Below are positions 1-8,197 of a stretch of 27,891 nt of DNA, piece by piece. Position 1 is the stretch's first letter. Each line of letters opens with the position of its first letter. The stretch comes from an uncultured Collinsella sp. (GTDB taxonomy: Bacteria > Actinomycetota > Coriobacteriia > Coriobacteriales > Coriobacteriaceae): positions 1 through 27,891 of the forward strand of contig CABULX010000011.1 in NCBI GenBank assembly GCA_902492545.1, read 5' to 3'. The translations under genes and the position numbers were made by a program. Below the pieces are notes generated by a model. That model was not told the origin of the DNA, made no database searches, and saw only the letters and a list, made by a program, of their open reading frames with translations.

Positions 1-2
1 AT

Positions 3-503
3 CTGGTTCACACCCCCAATGGAAAAGAGCGCGAGACCTGCGAAAAGGTCCGCCGTATTATCCCGAACAACCTTATGCAGGATGCTTTTGTGATGCAAAA
101 GGAGTTCTGGTTTAAGCGGGACGGCGCATGGTCGCTCCAAACCAAACCTATGTACAAGGAATATTTCTTCGTCGCTACGCACGATGCTGCCGCGCTCGAT
201 AGGGCCCTGGCCCAGTTGAGCTTTGGCTGTCGCATCGCCGGCAGTAGGGAGCGGGCGTACATGCCCATGCCGGACGATGCGCAGGATTGGTACCGCAGCG
301 TGCTGGACGACGACGGAGTGGTGCGCAACAGCGTTGCGCGCATAGAAGATGGCGTGTTGCACATAGAACAGGGTCCCTTGGTGGGGCAAGAGGCTCGCGT
401 TAAAAAGATCGACCGTCATAAACGCTGGTGCCTGGTAGACGTGGGCGATGGCGATTCCGTTTTTAGGGAGCTGCTACCGCTTGACGTTCCCAGCAAAACG
501 TAA
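3..503 (+). CDS. loaP: LoaP/NusG-family transcription antiterminator (5' partial)
   Basis: This is a specialised NusG paralogue that should travel with RNA polymerase and let it read through terminators in the long polysaccharide operon that follows. The reading frame is open from base 3, so the start lies left of the window. The first in-frame ATG at 75 would cut off the conserved N-terminal domain. The upstream codons read VHTPNGKERETCEKVRRIIP, which fits the NusG N-terminal pattern (a Y-V-x-V-x-T-G-x-E-like start). The remaining N domain includes MYKEYFFVATHD. A KOW domain lies at the C end, recognisable by GPLVGQEARVKKIDRHKR. Position at the head of an exopolysaccharide operon is typical of LoaP in Gram-positives. 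The stop at 501-503 is followed by an AAGGGAG sequence and a G-tract plus hairpin before the next gene. Family assignment is strong; the LoaP subtype is inferred from context. Confidence 0.87.
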   Translation: MVHTPNGKERETCEKVRRIIPNNLMQDAFVMQKEFWFKRDGAWSLQTKPMYKEYFFVATHDAAALDRALAQLSFGCRIAGSRERAYMPMPDDAQDWYRSVLDDDGVVRNSVARIEDGVLHIEQGPLVGQEARVKKIDRHKRWCLVDVGDGDSVFRELLPLDVPSKT

Positions 504-550
504 GGGAGACGTTGCACCGGCAATTTATTTGGTTTTTGAATTTGTGGATT

Positions 551-559
551 GGGGGGGGG
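551..559 (+). repeat. Nine-G homopolymer upstream of the sugar transferase
   Basis: Nine consecutive G lie between loaP and the likely start of the phosphoglycosyl transferase, directly against the hairpin at 559-576. In most bacteria G runs of this length slip during replication. If translation of the next gene began at the upstream in-frame ATG 448, the tract would be coding. With the preferred GTG 589 it lies in the leader and would change the spacing or structure of the RNA. Two similar tracts occur at 11853 and 12365. Confidence 0.9.
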
Positions 560-576
560 TTCCTGGGGACAGGAAC
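559..576 (+). promoter_or_regulatory. Perfect 7-bp hairpin with GGGA loop, candidate LoaP-responsive RNA element
   Basis: GTTCCTG (559-565), loop GGGA and CAGGAAC (570-576) form a perfect stem-loop in the leader between the antiterminator gene and the first biosynthetic gene. LoaP proteins are known to recognise a small RNA hairpin in operon leaders, so this is a reasonable candidate target, though sequence similarity to a characterised element is not claimed. The stem starts inside the G-tract, so tract length could alter folding. There is no U-run after it, so it is not an intrinsic terminator. Confidence 0.5.
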
Positions 577-588
577 GAAAGTTTTATT

Positions 589-1389
589 GTGACTGCTAAA
601 GAAGTAACAGAGAATAATGCGCCCGTGGGGGCGACGCTCATTGCTCGGGCCATGGACCGGCGCAAGGGCACGGCGGGTGCTGGGGTCGGCTCCGCTGCAA
701 ACACGGGTGCGGTGAGCCTCCCGGGCTCGCCCGAGTTCGCTGCAGAGTCCCGTGCGCTCGACACGCGATCGCTTGGCTACCGCTTCGTGAAGCGCACGTT
801 CGACATCGCGTTCAGTGCGTGCGTCTGCGTCGTGGCTCTTATCCCTGGCACGGTTCTTTGCGCGTTCATTGCGGCCGACACCAAGGGTGCTCCCATCTAT
901 GCGCACGAGCGGGCTGGGCGCTTCGGTCGCCCCATCCGCGTGCTCAAGTTCCGCTCCATGGTCGCCGACGCCAACGACGTGGAGAAGTACCTCAGCCCCG
1001 AGCAGATCGAGGAGTGGCACCGCGAGCGGAAGGTCACAAACGATCCCCGCATCACCAAGCTAGGCCGCGTCCTGCGCAAGACTTCCCTGGACGAGCTGCC
1101 CCAGTTCTTCAACGTGCTCGCGGGCCAGCTCTCCGTCATCGGCCCTCGCGCCATCACCTACGAGGAGCTCGGGAACTTTACGCACGAGCAACAGGTGCAG
1201 GTGCTTGCCGTCCCGCAGGGCATTACCGGTGCCTGGCAGTCGGGCCCGCGCAACCTCGCGACCTTCGAGAACGGCCTGCGCCAGGAGTTCGAGCTTGCCT
1301 ACGCGAAGGGTGCCAGCCTCAAGGCAGACTGGAAGGTCTTCTTCAAGACCTTTGGCGTCATGTTCGGCAAGAAGAAGACGGGGAGGTAG
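589..1389 (+). CDS. Undecaprenyl-phosphate sugar phosphotransferase (bacterial sugar transferase family)
   Basis: This membrane enzyme should start repeat-unit synthesis by moving a sugar-1-phosphate from a nucleotide sugar to undecaprenyl phosphate. A single hydrophobic segment lies at about residues 71-96. It is followed by the family motifs KFRSM (120-124), TSLDELPQFFNVL (165-177) and VIGPR (183-187). About 266 residues from GTG 589, it is the short monotopic type without the multi-spanning N domain of WbaP/WcaJ. The frame is open back to ATG 448 inside loaP, but residues before 589 look non-conserved, so GTG 589 with an AGGAA about 12 bases upstream is preferred; ATG 652 is another option. 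The next gene starts 3 bases after the stop, with GGGAGG as its ribosome site. The start is uncertain; the function is clear at family level, while the sugar is unknown. Confidence 0.87.
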   Translation: MTAKEVTENNAPVGATLIARAMDRRKGTAGAGVGSAANTGAVSLPGSPEFAAESRALDTRSLGYRFVKRTFDIAFSACVCVVALIPGTVLCAFIAADTKGAPIYAHERAGRFGRPIRVLKFRSMVADANDVEKYLSPEQIEEWHRERKVTNDPRITKLGRVLRKTSLDELPQFFNVLAGQLSVIGPRAITYEELGNFTHEQQVQVLAVPQGITGAWQSGPRNLATFENGLRQEFELAYAKGASLKADWKVFFKTFGVMFGKKKTGR

Positions 1390-1392
1390 CGC

Positions 1393-2310
1393 ATGAGTGC
1401 TGACAAACCCCTCGTCTCGATCGTGGTGCCGACCTACAAGCGCTCTGACAGGATTCGCGTGGCCCTGGACTCAATCGCCGCGCAGGACTACGGCGCGGAG
1501 AACATCGAACTGATTGTAGTGAGCGACAATCGGCCGGAGTGGCCGGAAAGCGCCGAGACCGACACGGCGGTCGCCCCCTATGCCGCGAGCCTTCCGCACT
1601 TTAGGCTGCTGCACACCTCCGGCCAGACCGGCGGCGGGGCGGCGCGCAACTACGCCTGCCGCCAGGCGACGGGCGAGTACCTCACGTTCCTCGACGATGA
1701 CGACGAGTTCCTGCCTGACAAGGTGTCCACCCAGGTCGCCTTCATGCAGGAAAACTCCCTCGACATGAGCTGGCAGGATGTCTCGTGGTATGACGAACGT
1801 GGCCGGCTTGTGGAGCACCGCAGGCTCGACCATTGCGAGGACTTCTCCACCGAGGGTCTGCTGCGCGCGCACCTCCTAACGCCGATAAGCCCAACGGCCA
1901 TCTATATGCTCAGGCGCGACCTGTTCGACCGCACTGAGGGTTTCGGCGAGGTGGCGACCGGCCAAGACTGGTGGCTGATGCTGCGCTGCATAGAGGCTGG
2001 CGCCCACATGGGCTACATGCCCGAGGTGCACGTGAGGCAGTACCTCCATTCCGGCGAGAGGCTCTCGCTTGGCAAGAACAAGGTAAACGGCGAGGTCGCA
2101 AGGCACGAGGTGGTGCGCGGCTACTACCCGCGCCTCAGCAAGAAGGATGTGCGCTACATCGAATTTCGCCACAACGCCGTGCTCGCCTTCGCTATGAAGC
2201 GCAGCAACCAGCCAGGCCAGGCTGTGATTTACGCCTTAAAGGCCATTGCCTCATCGCCCGCCGCCTGCGTCTCTGAGGCGCTGAAGTTCTTCGGCAAGGC
2301 GAAATCCTAA
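1393..2310 (+). CDS. Family 2 glycosyltransferase
   Basis: A cytoplasmic or membrane-associated GT-A fold enzyme adding one sugar to the lipid-linked repeat unit. The N terminus reads PLVSIVVPTYKRSDR, the classic GT2 start. GGGAARN lies at residues 80-86, and the metal/nucleotide-binding acidic cluster DDDD at 101-104 (FLDDDDEFLPDK). GQDWWL further on matches the ED/QDW region that often carries the catalytic acidic residue; here the usual E/D position appears as Q-D. Its 305 residues are typical. ATG 1393 has a strong GGGAGG site and sits 3 bases after the sugar transferase stop, so the two genes are co-transcribed. Donor and acceptor cannot be read from the sequence. Confidence 0.88.
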   Translation: MSADKPLVSIVVPTYKRSDRIRVALDSIAAQDYGAENIELIVVSDNRPEWPESAETDTAVAPYAASLPHFRLLHTSGQTGGGAARNYACRQATGEYLTFLDDDDEFLPDKVSTQVAFMQENSLDMSWQDVSWYDERGRLVEHRRLDHCEDFSTEGLLRAHLLTPISPTAIYMLRRDLFDRTEGFGEVATGQDWWLMLRCIEAGAHMGYMPEVHVRQYLHSGERLSLGKNKVNGEVARHEVVRGYYPRLSKKDVRYIEFRHNAVLAFAMKRSNQPGQAVIYALKAIASSPAACVSEALKFFGKAKS

Positions 2311-2353
2311 CTATTTCATATGTGTGCCTGCTCTTAACGAAAGGTTGAATGAT

Positions 2354-3624
2354 ATGTCCGAAAAAATGAAGATAGCAGTCGCCGGCACCGGCTATGTGGG
2401 GCTCTCGTTGGCCGTTCTGCTCTCGCAGCACAACGAGGTGCGCGCGCTCGACATCGTCTCCGAGAAGGTAGAGAAGATTAACGCTTTTCAGTCGCCCATC
2501 CAGGACGACGAGATTGAGCTCTTCCTGGCCAGGCTAAGGCGGGCACGAGGAAGCTCGACCTGCATGCAACCGTGGACGTCGCCGAGGCCTATACAGGCGC
2601 GGATTTCGCCATCGTGGCCACGCCAACGAACTACGACTCGGACCGCAACTTTTTCGACACCTCGTCTGTTGAAGCCGCAATTTCGGCAATCCGCTCGGTG
2701 AACCCGACGGCCTGGATTGTCATCAAGTCGACCATCCCTGTGGGTTACACTTCGTCGCTTCGCGAGACGCTTGGCGACAGCCGCATCATCTTCAGCCCCG
2801 AGTTCCTTCGAGAGAGCAAGGCGCTCTACGATAATTTGCACCCTAGCCGCATCGTTGTGGGCGCGCCCAAGGACGACGAGGAAGCTGTGAAGGCCGCAAA
2901 GACGTTTGCTGGGCTGCTCGCCCAAGGCGTCGGCCCCGCCGAGCTTGAGCGCACCAACCCTGATGGCACGACGGGCATCCCGCAGCTCGTTCTTGGTACC
3001 ACCGAGGCGGAGGCCGTGAAGCTGTTCGCCAACACCTACCTGGCACTTCGCGTGGCGTACTTCAATGAGTTGGACACTTACTGCGAGATGAGGGGACTCA
3101 ACACCAAGGACGTCATCGATGGCGTGTGCCTAGAGCCCCGCATTGGCTCCCACTACAACAACCCCTCCTTCGGCTACGGCGGCTACTGCCTGCCCAAGGA
3201 CACCAAGCAGTTGCTGGCCAACTATAAGGACGTGCCTCAGAACCTTATCGAGGCCATCGTCGATGCCAACCGCACTCGCAAGGACTACATTGCAGACGAG
3301 GTACTGCAACTGCTGTGGGACAAGGTATACGAAGGCAAGGAGAAGCCCGTGGCGGGCGTGTACCGCCTGACCATGAAGTCGAACTCCGACAATTTCCGCG
3401 CCAGTTCCATCCAGGGCGTTATGAAGCGCGTGAAGGCCAAGGGAGTGCCGGTCGTTGTCTACGAGCCAACGCTGGACGCGCCGGAATTCTTCGGTTCCGA
3501 GGTGACGCATGACCTTGAGAAGTTCAAGGCCGAGTGCGACGTGATCATTGCCAACCGGTGGAGCGACGATCTGGCCGATGTTGCCGGCAAGGTGTATACC
3601 CGCGACCTATTCAAGAGGGATTAG
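2354..3624 (+). pseudogene. ugd: UDP-glucose 6-dehydrogenase, frameshifted
   Basis: The family oxidises UDP-glucose to UDP-glucuronate with NAD+. The N-terminal part, from ATG 2354, has the Rossmann motif GTGYVG (about residues 11-16) and runs in one frame to about 2530. The rest continues in another frame from about 2533 with KLDLHATVDVAEAYTGADF, ATPTNYD, IIFSPEFLRESKALYD and the catalytic-cysteine region GYGGYCLPKDTKQ. Restoring one G after 2530 gives AEAKAG and an intact protein of about 423 residues, so a single-base deletion explains the break. There is no homopolymer at the site. The true start is ATG 2354 rather than 2324, which lacks a ribosome site. Either the gene is inactive in this strain or the base is a sequence error. 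UDP-glucuronate would feed the 4-epimerase at 10763 and the glycosyltransferases here. GDP-mannose or UDP-ManNAc dehydrogenase is less likely given the EFLRESKALYDN and KDTKQ patterns. Confidence 0.87.
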
Positions 3625-3629
3625 TATTT

Positions 3630-4922
3630 GTGGCGATTACTGCTGATAAAAAAAAGAGACGGCTGCTCCTTCTGACGAGGAGGTTCCCCTTTAACCGCGG
3701 CGAGGTCGCCGCTGAGTCCTATCTCGAGAACGAGATAGGCGTTCTTTCGACCTATTTCGACGAGGTGCTCGCCGTGGGTACCGAGGCGCAGCCGGGTGAC
3801 GCGCCCACCTGCGCGCTGCCGGGCAATGTGACGCCCCTGGCCTTGGGTTGCGGTAATACCTCCAAGGACAAGGCTTTGCTTGCAGTCAAAGGGATCGCGT
3901 TTCCCCTTTTGGGCGGTGCGGACGTTCGTGAGGCCTATGCCACAGAATCCGTTCATGGAATCGGAAAGCGCGTGTTTCGGGGCTACTTTGCCGCGAGGGC
4001 GAAGGCAAAGGCGGACGTGCTTGCGGAGGAACTGGTCCGCTTTGGCTTTGAGCCCACGCACATATACAGCTTTTGGCTTTACGACACCGCTTTGGTCGCT
4101 GCTTGGCTGACCGGCACGTACCCATGTGCACGCGCCGTTGCGCGTGCACATGGGTACGATCTGTATGCAGATCGTACCGATGTGCATTATTTGCCCTTCC
4201 GGGGATACCTCCTATCCAAGCTTTCCGGAGTGCTTCCCTGCTCGAAAGACGGGGAGGAATACATAAACGCGAACTGGCCGGGCCATGAGGGCAAGGTGAC
4301 GACCTCCTATCTCGGAACGCGGGAGATGCCAGACAAGTCCGGCGAGCCGTTGACCTGCCCGTTGCGGGTCGTCTCGTGCTCGCGTATTGTCGACGTTAAG
4401 CGCGTGCCTCTTCTTGCTAAGGCTGTCACCCTTCTTGATGCCGAAGGGCTTCGCGTCGAATGGACCCATTACGGCGACGGCCCACAGCTCGAGGAGGCGA
4501 GGGCCGCCTGCTCGTTGCTGACGCACTCCACCGCGAAGTTCGCGGGGGCTTTGCCGAACGACGCGCTTTTGGGGGAGTACGCAGCGAAGCATTTCGACGT
4601 CTTCGTGAACGTCTCGTCAAGCGAGGGCCTGCCGCTTTCGATCATGGAGGCCTGCGGATTCGGCATTCCCGTCATCGCCACGGACGTTGGCGGAACCCAC
4701 GAGATAGTAAGCGATGGCGTCAACGGCTTTCTCCTACCTAGCGACTGTGGACCGGAAGATGTCGCCGCGGCCATAAAGCGATTCGTCTTTTTGGGCAAGG
4801 CCGAAGGGTCTTCTATGAGGCGCGCTGCAAGGGCCGTTTGGGAGAGGGACTTCCGTTTGGAGGCCAACGTGGAGGGGCTTGTGCGCTCGCTCGGAGTCGA
4901 TTACAGAAACGAAGGTGAATGA
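3630..4922 (+). CDS. Family 4 (GT-B) glycosyltransferase
   Basis: A retaining GT-B enzyme expected to extend the lipid-linked oligosaccharide. The N-terminal half contains RRFPFNRGEVAAESYLENE and RAHGYDLYADR, a conserved acceptor-domain motif. The C-terminal half carries the GT4 donor site with EGLPLSIMEACGFGIPVIAT and GGTHEIV, that is the E-x7-E arrangement. GTG 3630 is chosen over upstream in-frame codons because AGAGGGA lies about 9 bases before it and it starts just after the ugd stop; length is 430 residues. Its stop overlaps the next start (ATGA). A strong tandem inverted repeat (4117-4178) lies inside the coding sequence over the RAHGYDLY motif. Substrate is unknown. Confidence 0.86.
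   Translation: MAITADKKKRRLLLLTRRFPFNRGEVAAESYLENEIGVLSTYFDEVLAVGTEAQPGDAPTCALPGNVTPLALGCGNTSKDKALLAVKGIAFPLLGGADVREAYATESVHGIGKRVFRGYFAARAKAKADVLAEELVRFGFEPTHIYSFWLYDTALVAAWLTGTYPCARAVARAHGYDLYADRTDVHYLPFRGYLLSKLSGVLPCSKDGEEYINANWPGHEGKVTTSYLGTREMPDKSGEPLTCPLRVVSCSRIVDVKRVPLLAKAVTLLDAEGLRVEWTHYGDGPQLEEARAACSLLTHSTAKFAGALPNDALLGEYAAKHFDVFVNVSSSEGLPLSIMEACGFGIPVIATDVGGTHEIVSDGVNGFLLPSDCGPEDVAAAIKRFVFLGKAEGSSMRRAARAVWERDFRLEANVEGLVRSLGVDYRNEGE
4117..4178 (+). repeat. Two overlapping perfect inverted repeats inside a glycosyltransferase gene
   Basis: Arm 4117-4134 is the exact reverse complement of 4141-4158 (18 bp, six-base loop CCGTTG). Arm 4153-4163 is the exact reverse complement of 4168-4178 (11 bp, loop TATG). 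The two hairpins share 4153-4158, so in RNA they would compete. They lie fully within the GT4 frame, over codons for TYPCARAVARAHGYDLYADR. Codon choice here (TGT, GCA, CGT, TAT) departs from the C/G-ending bias of the rest of the gene. Possible explanations are an RNA switch, a template-switch mutation, or selection for a DNA structure. Confidence 0.9.
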
Positions 4923-5869
4923 TGGGCCAGATTGCGCAGAAGATGACCATGCTCAAAAGGTGGAGCAAAATGCTCACTGGCAAGACGGCTGTGGCCGTAG
5001 AGCAGAGCATGGGCAGGGCCTATAATGTCGGACAGTTGTCCGGGTACTACAACGATTTGACCGGCAAGGTCACTGGCAGTACTCTGCTCGACGAGGGCGG
5101 TGTCCCTGTTAGCGTCATCGCCGGTGGGGCGCGGGTGCATTTCCCCATCGCCATTTTCCAATACGGTTTGGGCTGTTACGACTTGAGCATTCTCAGGTCG
5201 GATGAAGTTGAGCGCTTTCTCGACGCACTAAGGGTATGCTCGGATTGGGCGATCGGCGCCCAGCGGGATGACGGCTCTTGGGACGCATTTGGTCCGATAG
5301 GCAGCGCTAAGTACTCCGTCTCCTCGATGGCCCAAGGCGAGGGGTGCTCGATGCTGCTGAGGGCCCATGCGGCTTTCGGGGACGAGTGCTATAGAGTTGC
5401 GGCGCTGAAAGCTGCCGAGTTCATGCTTATCGACATGGACAATGGCGGCGTGTCGTCGCATGACGGGGGAGAACTGTTCCTGGAGGAGTACCCTCAACGC
5501 CCCAGGCGCAGTGTCATGAACGGTTGGGTGTTTAGCCTTTTCGGTCTCTATGACGCATCGTTGGTCGACGCGCGCTTCGCCGGGCCATTCAAGCGCTCTG
5601 CGGAGACGTTGGCTTGCCATTTGGATGACTACGACGCCGGCTTCTGGTCTTATTACGACATGGAAAAGCGTATCGCCTCTCCCGCCTACCATCATCTACA
5701 TATAGCGCAGCTCCGCGCAATGGCGGATCTTTCAGGCGACGCAAGGTTCGCGGTGAAGGCCGAGGTATACGAGCGCTATCAGGAATCTCCGGCCAACCGC
5801 AGGAAGGCGATTGCTAAAAAGGCGCTGCAGAAGCTGATCGAGAAATCCGATGCGGTGATCGTCCAATGA
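4919..5869 (+). CDS. D-glucuronyl C5-epimerase C-terminal-like protein
   Basis: The protein resembles the C-terminal domain of heparosan/heparan glucuronyl C5-epimerases, which invert C5 of glucuronate to iduronate within a polymer. Visible family features are SMAQGEGCSMLLRAH (about residue 140), RSVMNGWVFSLFGLYD (about 200) and GFWSYYDMEKRIASPAYHHL followed by HIAQLRAMADLSGD (about 240-275). This is the (alpha/alpha) barrel with conserved Tyr, Arg and His. Its 316 residues lack the N-terminal beta domain of animal Glce and any signal peptide. ATG 4919 overlaps the previous stop (ATGA) with GAAGGTGA just upstream; ATG 4922 is equally usable. The next gene overlaps by ATGA too. Co-occurrence with UDP-glucuronate enzymes supports action on a uronic-acid sugar. 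Cytoplasmic location suggests it works on lipid-linked units, or that another export route exists. Family assignment is fairly strong; activity is inferred. Confidence 0.72.
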   Translation: MMGQIAQKMTMLKRWSKMLTGKTAVAVEQSMGRAYNVGQLSGYYNDLTGKVTGSTLLDEGGVPVSVIAGGARVHFPIAIFQYGLGCYDLSILRSDEVERFLDALRVCSDWAIGAQRDDGSWDAFGPIGSAKYSVSSMAQGEGCSMLLRAHAAFGDECYRVAALKAAEFMLIDMDNGGVSSHDGGELFLEEYPQRPRRSVMNGWVFSLFGLYDASLVDARFAGPFKRSAETLACHLDDYDAGFWSYYDMEKRIASPAYHHLHIAQLRAMADLSGDARFAVKAEVYERYQESPANRRKAIAKKALQKLIEKSDAVIVQ

Positions 5870-6969
5870 AGAAGGCCCTCTATATCGTGACCTCGATGGA
5901 CACCGGCGGGGCCGAGACGGTATTCATGAAGTATTACCGGGCTTTGGACAAGTCGCGCTATCAGCTCGACTTCTGTGTGTCGTCCGACGTGCCGGGCTTT
6001 TACGACGCCGAAATCGAGTCGATGGGCGGCAGAATTGTGCACACAGTCAAGAAGACCGAGGCCGGGCCGGTCGCTTCGTTCAAGCGGCTCATGCAGATAG
6101 CCCGGGACGGCGGTTATTGCTGTGCTGTCAGGTCGTCTCAGCACAGTCTTTCCTGTCTTGATTTGCTCGCCATGAGATTCGGAGGCGTGTCCAGAACCAT
6201 ATTCAGGTCAAGCAACACGGGTACAGTTTCGAACAGCAAAAAGGAGACCCTGCTGCACAATCTTTTCAAGCCCCTTGTCAGGGTTGCGGTGACCGACTTC
6301 GCCGCCCCGTCTACCGAGGCGGGCGTCTACATGTTCGGCAAGGCGGGGGTATCGGGGCCGCGTTTCCATCTCATGAAGAACGCGCTCAACCTCGAGGACT
6401 ACGCCTATGACGCTTCGACACGGGACGATGTTAAGCGCGAACTGGGCGTTTCTGCCGAGTCCTATGTCGTCGGGCACGTCGGGAGGTTCAGTGAGCAGAA
6501 GAACCACCTCTTCCTTGTCGATGTTTTTGCTGAAATCGCCCGGAGAAGGCCAGACGCCGTCCTCATTCTCGTCGGCAAAGGCGAGACACGCACGGCCGTT
6601 GAGAGGCGCGTTGCCGAGCTCGGATTGACCGATAGGGTGGTGTTTGCCGGGGTTAGGAGCGATGTCCGCCGTCTCTATTCGGCTATGGACGTCTTCATCT
6701 TCCCCTCTGCCTACGAAGGCCTGCCGAACGTCGTCGTCGAGGCGCAGGCAAACGGACTCCCTTGCGTGATTAGCGACTCCATCACGCGGGAGGTTGGCAT
6801 TTGCGAGAACGTCGTTTACAAAAGTCTGGGCGACGCTCTGGACGAATGGGCCGACGCCGCGCTCTCCGCGGATCGCATAGGGTCAAGCGCCAGTGCGAGG
6901 GATTTGAAAGGCTCGGGCTATGAAATCAATTCGGAGCTTCCCGGTTTCGTGAGGCTGGTATTCGGATGA
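5866..6969 (+). CDS. Family 4 glycosyltransferase (EpsF-like)
   Basis: A second GT-B enzyme for the repeat unit. The N terminus KKALYIVTSMDTGGAETVFM is the typical GT4 opening, with the Gly-Gly donor loop. The donor domain shows VVGHVGRFSEQKNH, LVGKGE, VFAGVRSDV and YEGLPNVVVEAQANGLPCV with the E-x7-E pair. At 367 residues it has normal length. ATG overlaps the upstream stop and its own stop overlaps the polymerase start, so translation is coupled along four genes. Sugar specificity is unknown. Confidence 0.9.
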   Translation: MKKALYIVTSMDTGGAETVFMKYYRALDKSRYQLDFCVSSDVPGFYDAEIESMGGRIVHTVKKTEAGPVASFKRLMQIARDGGYCCAVRSSQHSLSCLDLLAMRFGGVSRTIFRSSNTGTVSNSKKETLLHNLFKPLVRVAVTDFAAPSTEAGVYMFGKAGVSGPRFHLMKNALNLEDYAYDASTRDDVKRELGVSAESYVVGHVGRFSEQKNHLFLVDVFAEIARRRPDAVLILVGKGETRTAVERRVAELGLTDRVVFAGVRSDVRRLYSAMDVFIFPSAYEGLPNVVVEAQANGLPCVISDSITREVGICENVVYKSLGDALDEWADAALSADRIGSSASARDLKGSGYEINSELPGFVRLVFG

Positions 6970-8054
6970 ACTTTATCGAAACATCGCTTTTCTACTTTCT
7001 TGTCGTTTTGCTTTCAGCGGCGCTTGCGCGCATGTCGGAAAACGGCAAAAGTAAGGCTGGGCTGGTCGCTGCCGTGGTTCTTCTTACCGCCGTCGGGGGC
7101 TTGAGGTCGTATGCGGTTGGGCAGGATACCCTGGGTTATAAAGAGGGAATCGAGTACTTCTACGCGTATGGGACCACGATGTGGAACCATACGTTCAGCG
7201 TTCCGTACGGTGTCTTCACAAGTGCGGTGCTCCATATCTGTAACAATTACTCGTTCTTGCTCGTCGTCGAGTCGCTGATCACCAACGCCTTTTTTGCTTT
7301 CAGGCTTTGGGATTTTAGACGAACGGCATCGCTCTCGTTTGCGATGTTCGTCTATACGGCAACGGTGTTCCCGCTGTCTATGTGTCTGACGTGCCAGATG
7401 ATTGCAGTCTCGCTGGTTTTCTACGCAACCAGGTTTTTAGAACAGAATAAGCCGTTGCTTTTTTGCGCTTGGTGGGCTGTTGGCGCTCTTTTGCACGCGT
7501 CCGCCCTGATAGGGGTCCTATTCTTCATCTACTACCTATTTTCCAACAAAAGCAAGAGCCGATCGCAGTTCGCCGCGAAGATGCTTGCATCGGTTGCCCT
7601 GCTGTTCCTGGCAGCTTATGCGGGCTCTAAGCTCGTCGACCGGTATGCGCGTTACTCCGTGAACGAATCGAGCATCGGGTTGATGGTTTTTGCGCAGGCG
7701 ACCGTCCTCGCGATCGCATATTTCGTCAGCCGCGAAACTGCGAATGTTGCCCCGGTTGAGAGCGACGGAATGTCGCGGCTCAAAGCCAACCGGATGCCGC
7801 TCGTGTTTTACGCTTTAGGCATTTTGGCTTCGGCGTCCTCTTATGTGATTGCCAACGCCGGCCGCATAGCCTATTACTTCACCGTATTAGGCCCCGTGAT
7901 TTTCGGAGGCTTCGTGAAGGACGCTCGGAAAATAAAAGCCCGTTTTTGTCTTGGCTGTTTTCTAGTTGTCTGGTTCCTTTTCTACGCCTTTTATGCCTAT
8001 CTGCTTCATACCGGGCTTGGTATCGAGTCTTATTCGTTCGTCTGGATGGGGTAA
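6966..8054 (+). CDS. EpsG/Wzy-like polysaccharide polymerase, multi-spanning membrane protein
   Basis: Probable polymerase joining flipped repeat units on the outer face of the membrane. The 362 residues contain roughly nine to ten hydrophobic spans, beginning with FIETSLFYFLVVLLSAALA. Between the first spans lies GGLRSYAVGQDTLGYKEG, matching the G-L-R-x-x-x-V-G-x-D-T-x-x-Y signature of the EpsG family. A second typical spot is the ALLHASALIGVLFFI segment. Start overlaps the previous gene by ATGA. Polymerases of this type vary greatly in sequence, so assignment rests on topology, the signature and operon position. Confidence 0.82.
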   Translation: MNFIETSLFYFLVVLLSAALARMSENGKSKAGLVAAVVLLTAVGGLRSYAVGQDTLGYKEGIEYFYAYGTTMWNHTFSVPYGVFTSAVLHICNNYSFLLVVESLITNAFFAFRLWDFRRTASLSFAMFVYTATVFPLSMCLTCQMIAVSLVFYATRFLEQNKPLLFCAWWAVGALLHASALIGVLFFIYYLFSNKSKSRSQFAAKMLASVALLFLAAYAGSKLVDRYARYSVNESSIGLMVFAQATVLAIAYFVSRETANVAPVESDGMSRLKANRMPLVFYALGILASASSYVIANAGRIAYYFTVLGPVIFGGFVKDARKIKARFCLGCFLVVWFLFYAFYAYLLHTGLGIESYSFVWMG

Positions 8055-8058
8055 ATAG

Positions 8059-8079
8059 TGCCCGAAACCGTTTCGGGCA
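8059..8079 (+). promoter_or_regulatory. 9-bp perfect hairpin after the polymerase gene
   Basis: TGCCCGAAA (8059-8067), loop CCG, and TTTCGGGCA (8071-8079) start five bases after the polymerase stop. No T-run follows, so it is not a standard intrinsic terminator. It could stabilise the upstream mRNA end or act as a pause site that LoaP helps overcome. The rest of the 8055-8197 gap shows no gene. Confidence 0.6.
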
Positions 8080-8197
8080 TATACGAGCAAAGTCTTCGTT
8101 GGTGGTTTGCATACGCCCAGGGCTTGTTCCATGTGTAGCGCAGAGAATTAAAAAGTAAAACGCTTTGTTTAAGCTCGGACTTAAGGAAATTGTATAT

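Noticed and set aside
448..588. N-terminal extension of the sugar transferase starting inside loaP
   Set aside because: The 47 extra residues show no family similarity and cross the G-tract and hairpin; GTG 589 is preferred, though not proven.
8059..8079. Intrinsic terminator after the polymerase gene
   Set aside because: The stem is good but no T-run follows, and the operon continues in the same direction.
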